From positions 61,195 to 125,194 of the forward strand of contig DBXY01000017.1 in assembly GCA_002309765.1 (NCBI GenBank): 64,000 bases of DNA, in the 5' to 3' direction. Every line of letters begins with the position of its first letter. Within the stretch, counting starts at the first letter, position 1. Below, one piece after another: positions 26,695-34,178 of the stretch. The position numbers and the translations under genes are program-made. Below the pieces are notes generated by a model, which had not been told where the DNA came from, did no database searches, and saw nothing but the letters and a program-made list of their open reading frames with translations. Source of the DNA: Verrucomicrobia bacterium UBA1200 (GTDB lineage Bacteria; Verrucomicrobiota; Kiritimatiellia; RFP12; UBA1067).

Positions 26695-27777
26695 TTACAG
26701 GTTAATCACGCTAATGGTGTTGGCTTTGTCGTTGCTGGTGTTCATCAGTCCGGGGAAGGTCCAGTCGAAGTTGACGATTAAGAGCTTGCCTTTCCAGACC
26801 ATCGGCTCGCAGGGTTGGTCCAGCAGACCGTCCGCGCCGTCGGTATCACCGTTCTGCCAGATTAGGCCCAGCTTCTTGGCGTCGATATCCCAATAGCGGA
26901 CCGCGTTCATGGCGGAATCGGTCATGATGACCCAATTCTTCTTCGCGTAGTAGCAAATGCCGTCGCAGCACGGCCACACATTCGGATCGTAGAATAGCAG
27001 CTCCGGCTTGCCATACGTGCCGTCCGCATTACGCTTCATCGTGTAGAAATGCCCGTCGCCGAACGTGCCGGTATAGATGTTGCCGTCCTTGTCGAGGCAA
27101 ACGCCGTCCGCGCCGGAATTGTCATTACGGACCGGAAGCAGCACGGTATCGGTCTTGCCGAGGAAATAGGGATCTTTCTCCATCTGATCCTTGTTTAGCA
27201 ACTGAACGGGCTTCTCCGAAAACGCGCTCATCGGCACGCGGTAAACCGCGCCGTGGTTCGCGTTGGGCAAATCGGACTGGGTATCGGAAAAAATCAGCTC
27301 GTCCTTGTAGAAACGGATTGCGTTCGCCAATTTGATCCGCTCGATGACCGGCTCGATCCTCACGGGTTGACCGTTAGGACCAATCACAACGCGCAATATC
27401 CGCGACTGGTAATCCTTGTCGAAGAAGTACTGGTTGTCGCAATAGTAGAGATTGCCGTCCGGCCCCAGTTCAATGCCCATCGGGCCTGCCCGCCCGGTTT
27501 TCTCATTCAGAAGCGCCTGAACGAAAATCGACCACTCGCCCTTCGCGGTCCGCTTCATGATCACCGGCGCATAGCGCTTGTCGATGTAGTTCGGAACTGA
27601 CATGTAGATGTCACCGTTTTTATGCTGGGTCAAGCCGTCCAGCACATGCAGGTTGTCGCCGAACATCGCGAAGAGTTTCGGACGGTATTTCTCATTGGGT
27701 TTCTCCTGCGCGGAAACCAACTGTGCGCCGCATAGGAGCGCGGCCGTAAGAACGAGAAGCATGGGAGATGTTTTCAT
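26695..27777 (-). CDS. Secreted SMP-30/gluconolactonase-like beta-propeller protein
   Basis: The 360-residue protein has a signal peptide ending near SAQ. It then has a repetitive beta-propeller pattern with SMP-30/NHL-like blades, such as GPMGIELGPDGNLYYCDNQ, GADGVCLDKDGNIYTGTFGDG and CCDGICYYAKKNWVIMTDS. Family members are sugar lactonases that need a metal ion bound at the propeller centre; the actual substrate is not known. It is paralogous to the lipoprotein gene at 34179-35294. The ATG at 27777 is chosen because AAAGGA lies 7 bases upstream. A preceding ATG in frame would sit directly on that ribosome site. Confidence 0.8.
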   Translation of the reverse strand: MKTSPMLLVLTAALLCGAQLVSAQEKPNEKYRPKLFAMFGDNLHVLDGLTQHKNGDIYMSVPNYIDKRYAPVIMKRTAKGEWSIFVQALLNEKTGRAGPMGIELGPDGNLYYCDNQYFFDKDYQSRILRVVIGPNGQPVRIEPVIERIKLANAIRFYKDELIFSDTQSDLPNANHGAVYRVPMSAFSEKPVQLLNKDQMEKDPYFLGKTDTVLLPVRNDNSGADGVCLDKDGNIYTGTFGDGHFYTMKRNADGTYGKPELLFYDPNVWPCCDGICYYAKKNWVIMTDSAMNAVRYWDIDAKKLGLIWQNGDTDGADGLLDQPCEPMVWKGKLLIVNFDWTFPGLMNTSNDKANTISVINL

Positions 27778-27818
27778 GTTCATTCCTTTCGATTGATTTT
27801 GATCTCTATCGTTGGATG

Positions 27819-27847
27819 AGTATGCCATAAATTAAGCCCCGGCGCAA
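27819..27847 (-). promoter_or_regulatory. Putative promoter of the SMP-30-like gene
   Basis: TTGCGC and CATACT on the minus strand are separated by 17 bases, about 42 bases upstream of the start codon. Confidence 0.45.
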
Positions 27848-27911
27848 GGCGAAATTTTGGCCAATCAAAATCGACTCGCGTCAATCATCTCCATTGCCCC
27901 GGGCTCAGACT

Positions 27912-29705
27912 TCACCGACCTCCGGATGAAAGTTCATGCGCGAGGACCAGAAACGCCGATGCCGTCCACGTGTAGGCCGGATCGCGGCGGGCCTCGCCGG
28001 TCTTTGCGTCGAAGTTTTCTGAGAAGCCGGACTTCATTATGAGCTTGCAAAACTTGAGCGAAATCTCGTCCGCAAGCGCGTCCTCGCCGCAGGCGCGAAG
28101 CCCTTCCACCGCGATGAGGGTGGACGGTCCCCAGATCGGGCCTTTCCAATACCCGTCGGGGTGGTAGTGCTTGCTGTTCACTGACTCCGAAGCGAGTCCC
28201 CACTCGGTGATGAAACCCTTCTCCTTGATGTCGGCTATCATCCTCGCACGGCATTTCTCGGGCAGACGCTTGCCGAGGATGAGCGGCAAACGGGTGACGA
28301 GCGATAGCGAATCGCGGTCGAAACCGCCGTCGCGCAGCCGCCGCACACGCGGCGCACCATCCTCGTCGAAGAGTGTCTTCACCGTCGCGTCGAGCATTTT
28401 CCGCGAACGCGCGGTCCACTGCGAAGCTTCCCCGTCCTTGCCGATCGTCTTCGCGATATCGGCAAGGCACTCCATCTGGAGAATCAGGAACGCCTGCAGG
28501 TCGGGCGTTTCGAGCGGAGGACGATTCATGCAAATCGCGGTGGAGTTGTCCCACCCCGAATCGCAGCCGTCAAGATACTCTGCAAGGCCGTTGCGGTCGA
28601 AATCGCGGCAGGTTAGCCACCACTCCGTCCACTTGCCGATCAGTGCGTAGGCGGTCTCAAGTCGGTCCTTCGGAAACTCCTTCATGGCGCGCAACTTTGA
28701 GAAGATCCATCCGTGGACCGGCGGCTTGACCGCAAGCCAAAAAATCTGCTCGTCGGAGACCATGTCGGGCATCATGCCTTCGGGAGACATAAAGTCGAAC
28801 ATGCAGCGGAACTGCTCCCATGCGGCATCTTGGTCGCGGTAGCCGAGACTGAGCGAATTGATCGCATGGTCCCAGCTCCAGGTCTTGTTCATCCAGTTGT
28901 TGCTCATCAGCATCATGGGGCGCTTGAACATTCCTCGCGGACCCGCGATGGTAGTCCAAAACAGCACCGCCGCCTCGTGCCGCGCCCACTCGAATTCCTC
29001 CGGCACCGAAGGCAGCGAGGCGTACATCTTTTCGAAACTCGCCTTCTGGGTAACTACCGCCGCTTCGAACGTCCCCTTAACTTCTGCGCCGTCCCAGTCT
29101 CCGGTATGGATGTCCAGAAGCGCCACTTCGATGCCGTCCTTCGACGGATGCACGCGCACGGTGTTACCCTGATCGGGATCGCGCACTCCGGTACGGGTGT
29201 CCATCAAAATGCGGTCCGCATTGAAGTGCATATAGTCGATGGTACGCCCGAAAGTGGACGGGAAGTCGTACTTCTGGCGCGGAAACTGGTACTCGAAACG
29301 GATGTGCATCTCCGGGGACTTCGAACGTACCAGCACCACATCGGGACGCGCATAGGCGAATTCGATCGCCCCCTTCGCCGTCCGCGCCTCCAGCCAGCCG
29401 TCGCGCATCACGCACTCCGTAACCTCAACATCCTTGCCGTCCACCGACGGCACGAGGCGGCACACGTCCTCGCGCCAGGCGGTGCTGACATTGCGGATCC
29501 AGAGTCCGGGATACGTCTTGAACATGTACTTTCCCTTCTCATGGCGGCCCACGGTCAGGAACGACCCCGGTACGCTGTACGGGAACCCCGGATTGCCCAC
29601 CTTCACCGGCTCTGCGGCTGATACCGCCGTTGCCGCCGCAAAGACGGCGGACATTACCAATGTCTTCAATTCTTTGGTCTTGTAGAGTGCTTTCCCTGTC
29701 GCCAT
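27912..29705 (-). CDS. Secreted GH63-like (alpha/alpha)6-barrel glycosidase
   Basis: The 597-residue protein has a signal peptide (LVMSAVFAAATAVSAAEP), an N-terminal beta domain and an (alpha/alpha)6 barrel. Recognisable barrel pieces are NNWMNKTWSWDHAINSLSL (the W-W/F-WD region of GH63/MGH-type enzymes) and FDRNGLAEYLDGCDSGWDNST, where the family has catalytic acids. HPDGYWKGPIWGPSTLIAVEGL and a final PAYTWTASAFLVLAHE follow. Relatives cleave alpha-glucosides or mannosylglycerate; the exact substrate is open. The start is chosen for its AAAGGA site 8 bases upstream and because it leads straight to the signal peptide. The 5' leader is long (about 165 bases) and contains a perfect inverted repeat. 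Confidence 0.82.
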   Translation of the reverse strand: MATGKALYKTKELKTLVMSAVFAAATAVSAAEPVKVGNPGFPYSVPGSFLTVGRHEKGKYMFKTYPGLWIRNVSTAWREDVCRLVPSVDGKDVEVTECVMRDGWLEARTAKGAIEFAYARPDVVLVRSKSPEMHIRFEYQFPRQKYDFPSTFGRTIDYMHFNADRILMDTRTGVRDPDQGNTVRVHPSKDGIEVALLDIHTGDWDGAEVKGTFEAAVVTQKASFEKMYASLPSVPEEFEWARHEAAVLFWTTIAGPRGMFKRPMMLMSNNWMNKTWSWDHAINSLSLGYRDQDAAWEQFRCMFDFMSPEGMMPDMVSDEQIFWLAVKPPVHGWIFSKLRAMKEFPKDRLETAYALIGKWTEWWLTCRDFDRNGLAEYLDGCDSGWDNSTAICMNRPPLETPDLQAFLILQMECLADIAKTIGKDGEASQWTARSRKMLDATVKTLFDEDGAPRVRRLRDGGFDRDSLSLVTRLPLILGKRLPEKCRARMIADIKEKGFITEWGLASESVNSKHYHPDGYWKGPIWGPSTLIAVEGLRACGEDALADEISLKFCKLIMKSGFSENFDAKTGEARRDPAYTWTASAFLVLAHELSSGGR

Positions 29706-29781
29706 GGACTTTTCCTTTCTTGGGCTGTTGAACGTATTAGGCACATGCGTAATCCTCTTAACTGTGAGAACTTCGTATATC

Positions 29782-29814
29782 CCGATATTTTCAAGTGGCA
29801 CTTGAAAATATCGG
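29782..29814. repeat. Perfect 16-bp inverted repeat, copy 1
   Basis: Arms CCGATATTTTCAAGTG and CACTTGAAAATATCGG are separated by a single G and followed by TTAAAAAC. A near-identical copy lies at 39858-39889. Both are upstream of minus-strand gene sets, about 80-100 bases before the start codon. The rest of the 29706-30078 gap holds a promoter and a weak hairpin. Confidence 0.8.
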
Positions 29815-29878
29815 TTAAAAACGGATGCGATTTCTCATAAACACCTCTTTTGAAAATACTCCTCAACTGAATGAGTGC

Positions 29879-29907
29879 ATTATACCGTTTCTTGACCGTC
29901 AATACAA
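29879..29907 (-). promoter_or_regulatory. Promoter of the GH63-like gene
   Basis: On the minus strand TTGTAT and a perfect TATAAT are separated by 17 bases. The resulting transcript would start near 29872 and carry a long leader. That leader includes a possible 7-codon leader ORF (MRNRIRF) preceded by GAGGTG, and the inverted repeat at 29782-29814. Confidence 0.6.
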
Positions 29908-30021
29908 GTTACAAAAAGCACAGTATCTCCTTCAAAAGAGCCGGCCCGAAAGGCTTGAGCATCAAAGTTCCGGTGTTCCGTCCGTACAACGGTTGCGAAT
30001 CGTCGAAAAAAATCTTGATTA

Positions 30022-30037
30022 GAACTGGCAACAGTTC
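30022..30037 (-). terminator. Weak terminator-like hairpin after the 800-residue surface protein
   Basis: GAACTG and CAGTTC form a 6-bp stem with a 4-base loop. On the minus strand a run of seven T follows about 10 bases later. It lies about 42 bases past the stop codon. Confidence 0.35.
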
Positions 30038-30078
30038 CACATCATGACCGCCATAGCCTCGGCGAAGGCGGTTGGCAA

Positions 30079-32481
30079 CTATCTGAACAGAACGGTTGTG
30101 CCGCCCACATAGAACAGCTTCAGGCCGGTCTCATCCGCGCGAATGAGGAATCCTCTGCGCCTGGTGTCGTCGTCGAGAGTGAAGGCGACGTTCTCCAAAG
30201 CTTCGGCCCATGTCACAAGAAGCGTGCCCGCCCCCGCAAGCGCATAGCGATCCTGCCGGCCGGCGAAGTTCACGCGGACCGCCGCGTCGGCTGCGAACGA
30301 CACGTTGGCGATCGGCCACTCGCCGTTCCAGTCCACGAGGCAGAGCGTGGACTCGCCGGAGAGGGTGCATCCGTACGCGCCCGTTGCAACGGGCGTGTAG
30401 GCATTGAGGAACGAAAACGTTCCGCTTGCAATGCCGGCACCGGTGTTCAAGGCCTTCGCGCCCTCCGCGAAATCGTAGATGTAGGCCTGCATATTGGCGT
30501 TGCCGTTGAAATCGACCGCGCCGGCAGCAGACGACTCGATTCCCGCGCCATCCGCGCCGCATGGACGCGCACCGGCGCCTGCCTTGAGAATGCCTCCCTC
30601 GATCACCGTTCCGCCAGCGTAGCCCTGAAGCGCCTTCGCCATCACGAGCGTTCCAGCGCCTTCCTTCACGAGTTTCAATCCGCCCGTAAGAGCGACGGCG
30701 CAGAACGCGGTCTCGCCGTCCGCCACCACGATGTGCAGCCTGCCGCCTACGACCGGCGTGAGCGGCTCTTCCGGCGTGTCGAACTCAGCGGAACCGGCAT
30801 TCGCCTTGACATAGAATCCGCCCTCTACCAGATCGAGCATGCCCGGCCTGCCGTCGATCTTCCTGCGCACGGGCACGAAGTTGCGCACGAGCTTTCCGGC
30901 GTCGTATATCTTGCAGAACCACACCTTGCACTTGCACGGCCACCCCCCCGTAGCGGAACTGTCCGACTGGTTTATAGCGAAAAGAAAATCGTTTCCCGAG
31001 GTGTTGTTGCCGTCGGTTCTATTGCCGTTTGCGAGATCGTAGTTTATAGAGGCGTCTTCAGGGGATGTCACCGTGTTCGCGCCGCTTTTCGATATATGTA
31101 TGTCGTAGACTCTGTTGGCCGTCACATTGTAGGAAGAAGTTCCTGCCTGGTTCTGGCACGTCTTGTTCATGAATTTGGAACCATTCAGCCATACGCCGAA
31201 CTGTGTGGCGTTATTGTTGGTGTTTCTGGCGCCGTAAACGACCTGATAGCTGCCGGGACTCGTATAAGCCACGCGCACGTCAACTTCAGTCTTCGCGTTG
31301 TGGCGGTAGCCGGTGTCGATGTACTGAGTCTTGTTTCCTCCATTGGCCGATTGGGCCGCGCCGTCCTGCGTGGCCTGTAGGTAGTCATAGCGTTCGTATC
31401 CCGAAAACGCCGTGCCGAAATTGTCCGTGATCGTGCCGTCGCCGACGAGCGCCGGAACGCGGAGGTCGTATCCGGCAAGGTCGAGAACAGTGCCGGCCTC
31501 GACGATTAGGAGCGGCAGCGCGCTCCAGTCGGTGTCCTTCGCAACCACGCCGCCCACCACGACGCATTTGGCGGAGACGGAAAGGGACGCGAGGTCGTAC
31601 GATGCGTCTTCCGATGTGGCGAGCCGCAGATGGCCCGATTCGTCCGCATCCGCTCCCGCGACAAAAGTCCCCGAGCCCATGTTGGGGTAGAACGTGGCGT
31701 CGTTCGCGAGATCCAGCATTCCGAGGGCGCCGTCGGCATCGCGCCGCACCGGCACCATGTCGCGCACAAGCGTGTCGCCGGAGTAGATTCTGCAGAAATA
31801 GATCTTCGCGCGGGAGATAAAGGCCGGCGCCTTTCCGTTGGCGCCAGCGTCCTGATTGATGGCGAACAGAAAATCCGTCCACGTGAGCGCGTCGCCCGCA
31901 GTGGCGGTGCCAAGGCTGACGGGCTCGCCCTCCCCAGGCGTGACCGTGCTTTCGCCGCCTTTGTCGAGATGCAGATCGTAGATTGTCGTCGTATCCACCG
32001 TAAGCGAATCGATGTTCGCCGCCGCCGCGCCGAATGCCCGGCGGAACTTGGCGTAGTTCAGCCACATCGAGAAACCTTTTGCCGTGTCGGCCTTGGTGTT
32101 TCTGGCTCCGTAAAAGCTCTGCCACTGCTCGCCGACAGACGTGAACGAGATTCTCAGGTCAACCTTGGTGGTCGTGTCGTGAATGTATCCGGTGTCGATA
32201 TACTGGCTGCCCGTGGACTGGATGTACGCAAGCCGGGTATAGCCGCCTGAGTATTTGCTGTCGATGATTCTGCCGGCGCCGGAAAGGCCGACTACGGTCA
32301 GCGAATGGCCGTTGAGATCCATCGTCACGCCCTCCGCAATCGTCACAGTGCCTTCAGACGTCCAGTCGGCGTCTTCCGTCAACGTGACATCCTCGGTGAT
32401 GTTCACCGCTGCATACGACTGCAAAGGCGCCGTCGCTACGCAGATTGCCGCCACGAATGCAATCAGTTTGCTCATGCTCAT
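30079..32481 (-). CDS. Secreted surface protein with two lectin-like domains
   Basis: The 800-residue protein has a signal peptide (residues 1-24). Two homologous domains follow: about 81-275, starting at LAYIQSTGSQYIDTGY, and about 365-560, starting at YDYLQATQDG and continuing TQYIDTGYRHNAK. Both have the same internal landmarks (FYGARNT / VYGARNT, DFLFAINQ, KIYFCRIY / KVWFCKIY, LVRDMVPVRR / LVRNFVPVRR), so this is an internal duplication of a concanavalin-like module. An autotransporter-associated beta-strand repeat follows (GAGTLVMAKALQGYAGGTVIEGG). The protein ends GGTTVLFR. A role in surface glycan binding is inferred. AAAGGA lies about 9 bases upstream of the start, and the promoter contains a G10 tract. 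Confidence 0.75.
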   Translation of the reverse strand: MSMSKLIAFVAAICVATAPLQSYAAVNITEDVTLTEDADWTSEGTVTIAEGVTMDLNGHSLTVVGLSGAGRIIDSKYSGGYTRLAYIQSTGSQYIDTGYIHDTTTKVDLRISFTSVGEQWQSFYGARNTKADTAKGFSMWLNYAKFRRAFGAAAANIDSLTVDTTTIYDLHLDKGGESTVTPGEGEPVSLGTATAGDALTWTDFLFAINQDAGANGKAPAFISRAKIYFCRIYSGDTLVRDMVPVRRDADGALGMLDLANDATFYPNMGSGTFVAGADADESGHLRLATSEDASYDLASLSVSAKCVVVGGVVAKDTDWSALPLLIVEAGTVLDLAGYDLRVPALVGDGTITDNFGTAFSGYERYDYLQATQDGAAQSANGGNKTQYIDTGYRHNAKTEVDVRVAYTSPGSYQVVYGARNTNNNATQFGVWLNGSKFMNKTCQNQAGTSSYNVTANRVYDIHISKSGANTVTSPEDASINYDLANGNRTDGNNTSGNDFLFAINQSDSSATGGWPCKCKVWFCKIYDAGKLVRNFVPVRRKIDGRPGMLDLVEGGFYVKANAGSAEFDTPEEPLTPVVGGRLHIVVADGETAFCAVALTGGLKLVKEGAGTLVMAKALQGYAGGTVIEGGILKAGAGARPCGADGAGIESSAAGAVDFNGNANMQAYIYDFAEGAKALNTGAGIASGTFSFLNAYTPVATGAYGCTLSGESTLCLVDWNGEWPIANVSFAADAAVRVNFAGRQDRYALAGAGTLLVTWAEALENVAFTLDDDTRRRGFLIRADETGLKLFYVGGTTVLFR

Positions 32482-32568
32482 TTTGTCTTGTCCTTTTTAC
32501 GTTTTGCATTGCCGCTTCTTGGGGAAACAGCTGCAACTTCCGCCAGTACCCCTTAACAAATAACTTAT

Positions 32569-32594
32569 ATTATACCCCCCCCCCTCCTTGTCAA
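32569..32594 (-). promoter_or_regulatory. Promoter with G10 spacer tract (putative phase-variable)
   Basis: On the minus strand a perfect -35 TTGACA and a perfect -10 TATAAT are separated by only 14 bases, of which ten are an unbroken G run (C run at 32575-32584 on the plus strand). A spacing of 16-18 would need 12-14 G. A second -10-like TATAAG sits 5 bases further on. The tract lies about 90 bases upstream of the surface-protein start. Beyond it, at 32664-32688, is an 11-bp-arm hairpin (CACGGCGAACG) without a T run. Confidence 0.6.
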
Positions 32595-32739
32595 TTATAA
32601 AATGTAAAAAAAATATGGTCGCTCAATGCCCCAATCCGAGGAGCCGGGAGAACGGAACGATTGCACGGCGAACGCGCCGTTCGCCGTGTCGTTGCTGGAT
32701 GTTAGATAACCCCACATGCCACTTTTCCGATTCCAACAC

Positions 32740-33075
32740 CTAGATATCTCCCGTCCTGATTGGCGTCTTGCATCTTAAATTAGGACGCCACGCCGACGTA
32801 TCCTCGATCGCAAACAGCCGTTTCAACGCATTAATGTACGAAGATACCGTGTCAACCGAAATCGGCGCAGCTTCGTTCGCCACCAAGTCGGCCTTAATAA
32901 CCGAAACCGCCGATTGCGTTGCCTGAAGCCGTGCACAGGAGCGCATGAGCCGTCTGGCCCGGCTTTCATTCCTCTCCACACCGTCCACCCGCGAAATGTC
33001 ACGTTTAACGACTGCATCAAGATAGGCAAAAGCCCTTCTGAGTGCTGTCCACCCCGTCAACTTGTACTGTTTCAT
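32740..33075 (-). pseudogene. Remnant of an AAA ATPase with DUF4143 domain
   Basis: The 111-residue frame matches the middle of DUF4143-type ATP-binding proteins: RLMRSCARLQATQSAVSVIKAD, then ISVDTVSSYINALKRLFAIED, then AWRPNLRCKTPIR. In full proteins of about 400 residues these segments connect the helix-turn-helix-like region to the start of the DUF4143 core. The N-terminal Walker ATPase and the whole C-terminal nuclease-like part are missing, and there is no ribosome site at the apparent start. It is best read as a decayed gene next to the toxin-antitoxin pair. The 273 bases between it and the antitoxin gene hold only the antitoxin promoter. Confidence 0.75.
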
Positions 33076-33292
33076 GCGGGATTTGTAACTTTTTCTTTAT
33101 TTCGATGCAACCGCAATTCCGTAATTTGTTGGATTATTGTTCCTCAATTTGTTGGCGGAAAAAATCAAGTGCCGCCGCGGTTTTCCAATAATTATATTTA
33201 CCGATTTTGATGTTAAATCCGGGCATTTGTCACAATTTTAGATGGAATGATGTTAATAAACCAAACCACATAAGTTGACCAACAAGTCATGA

Positions 33293-33322
33293 TTGACACA
33301 AGATGCCAACACATGTTAATAT
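33293..33322 (+). promoter_or_regulatory. Promoter of the toxin-antitoxin pair
   Basis: TTGACA (33293-33298) is followed 17-18 bases later by TTAATA/TAATAT. AAGGAGG then lies 8 bases ahead of the antitoxin start. Confidence 0.6.
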
Positions 33323-33348
33323 ATGGCGTTTTCAAGGAGGATTCTATC

Positions 33349-33579
33349 ATGCAGACAGTAATGAACGTAAACGAAGCGAAAGCTAACTTTTCCGGAATGC
33401 TTTCCGAGGTGGAATCGGGTCTCGTCTCGTTCACTATAATGAGATACGGACACCCGATTGCAAAACTCGTCCCGATCGAACGAACCCGTAAAATACGCCC
33501 GCTGTCCGGTTATGGCTCGAAGATAGCGATCAAAGGAGATCTCTTTTCCGACGACTCCGCTTTGTGGGAGAATGCCTGA
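33349..33579 (+). CDS. Antitoxin of the Phd/YefM family
   Basis: The 76-residue protein begins QTVMNVNEAKANFSGMLSEVE, the typical Phd/YefM N-terminal DNA-binding region, and contains IMRYGHPIAKLVPIE, a hallmark of this antitoxin fold. Family members neutralise a cognate toxin by direct binding and repress their own operon. A strong AAGGAGG site supports the ATG at 33349. A longer upstream frame would run through the promoter and is rejected. Its stop overlaps the toxin start (TGATG), so translation is coupled. The C-terminal toxin-binding part (DLFSDDSALWENA) fits this role. Confidence 0.92.
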   Translation: MQTVMNVNEAKANFSGMLSEVESGLVSFTIMRYGHPIAKLVPIERTRKIRPLSGYGSKIAIKGDLFSDDSALWENA

Positions 33580-33962
33580 TGCGTTATCTGCTCGACACCT
33601 GCGCACTAATCTGGCTCGGTATGGGCGGTGGAGACCTTAGCGCCGACGCCCGTAGGCGCATTTCCGTAGCCTCCGTACTCCATTATTCATCCATATCGGT
33701 TTGGGAAGTCGCACGTCTTATGAAAGATGGCAAAGTCATCATCCCTAACAACGTTGACAACTTTATTGCCGACCTTAAAGAACAATACGGAATCGCCGTC
33801 ATTCCGCCAACGGATGACATCATGATCCGTGCCGCCCAGCTTCCGGATTTTCACAAAGACCCTGCCGATAGAATTATCATTGCCACTTCGCTGGTCTATG
33901 ATTTGACGATCGTGACCGGTGACGGCAAGTTTCTTCAATACGGCGTCAGAACCATCTGCTGA
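33579..33962 (+). CDS. vapC: VapC-type PIN-domain ribonuclease toxin
   Basis: The 127-residue protein is a PIN-domain endoribonuclease. The acidic metal-binding residues are visible: LLDTCALIWL (first Asp), SISVWEVARL (Glu), KDPADRIIIATSL (Asp, with the conserved DR-I pattern) and IVTGDGKFLQY (last Asp). VapC-type toxins cleave tRNA or rRNA when freed from the antitoxin. The start overlaps the antitoxin stop by one base. The last 140 or so bases of the gene are duplicated as a fragment at 39966-40109, next to the other end of the catabolic operon. The gene itself looks intact. Confidence 0.92.
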   Translation: MRYLLDTCALIWLGMGGGDLSADARRRISVASVLHYSSISVWEVARLMKDGKVIIPNNVDNFIADLKEQYGIAVIPPTDDIMIRAAQLPDFHKDPADRIIIATSLVYDLTIVTGDGKFLQYGVRTIC

Positions 33963-34066
33963 AAACGCCAGCCGCCGGAAAAGAAAAGCCGAGACGGCCT
34001 AAAAAGACCGCGCCCGGCTTTAAGACCGAATACCTTTTAGCGAAAATTCATAATCGTCGAAACATC
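33819..34066 (+). repeat. Direct repeat of about 248 bp, left copy
   Basis: Contains the 3' part of vapC, a terminator hairpin, and the reverse-strand C-terminal codons of a surface protein. It matches 39966-40214 in the same orientation at roughly 90 percent by eye. The two copies bracket the catabolic operon. Confidence 0.9.
33985..34021. terminator. Terminator hairpin downstream of vapC
   Basis: AAAGCCG and CGGCTTT form the outer stem around an inner GGCCT/AGACCG-rich loop. It is the left copy of the surface-protein terminator at 40133-40169 and may now serve vapC. Confidence 0.55.
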
Positions 34067-34178
34067 TAGCCGGATGAACCGGCGCCCGTCACCCGTCTTG
34101 CAGAATACGTCGACGATGCCGTTCTTCTCAAGGGAAGTGCGCGGCGGCAGTTCGGCGACATGTACTCGACATCGGTTA
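34037..34178 (-). pseudogene. Orphan C-terminal tail of a surface protein
   Basis: On the minus strand an open frame with no start codon reads through VAELPPRTSLEKNGIVDVF and ends RLDVSTIMNFR before a TAA. Its last codons match the end of the 1749-residue surface protein (RDVSTIMILR), and the DNA match continues into the terminator. It is therefore the 3' scar of a second such gene or of a recombination event. The frame stays open into the 3' end of the SMP-30 lipoprotein gene, which it abuts. Confidence 0.7.

Noticed and set aside
29782..29814. Intrinsic terminator
   Set aside because: The stem is A/T-rich in the middle and no T run follows on either strand in the transcription direction; it lies between a promoter and its gene.
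32664..32688. Terminator hairpin CACGGCGAACG-CGC-CGTTCGCCGTG
   Set aside because: Strong stem but no T run on either side; recorded only as a hairpin.
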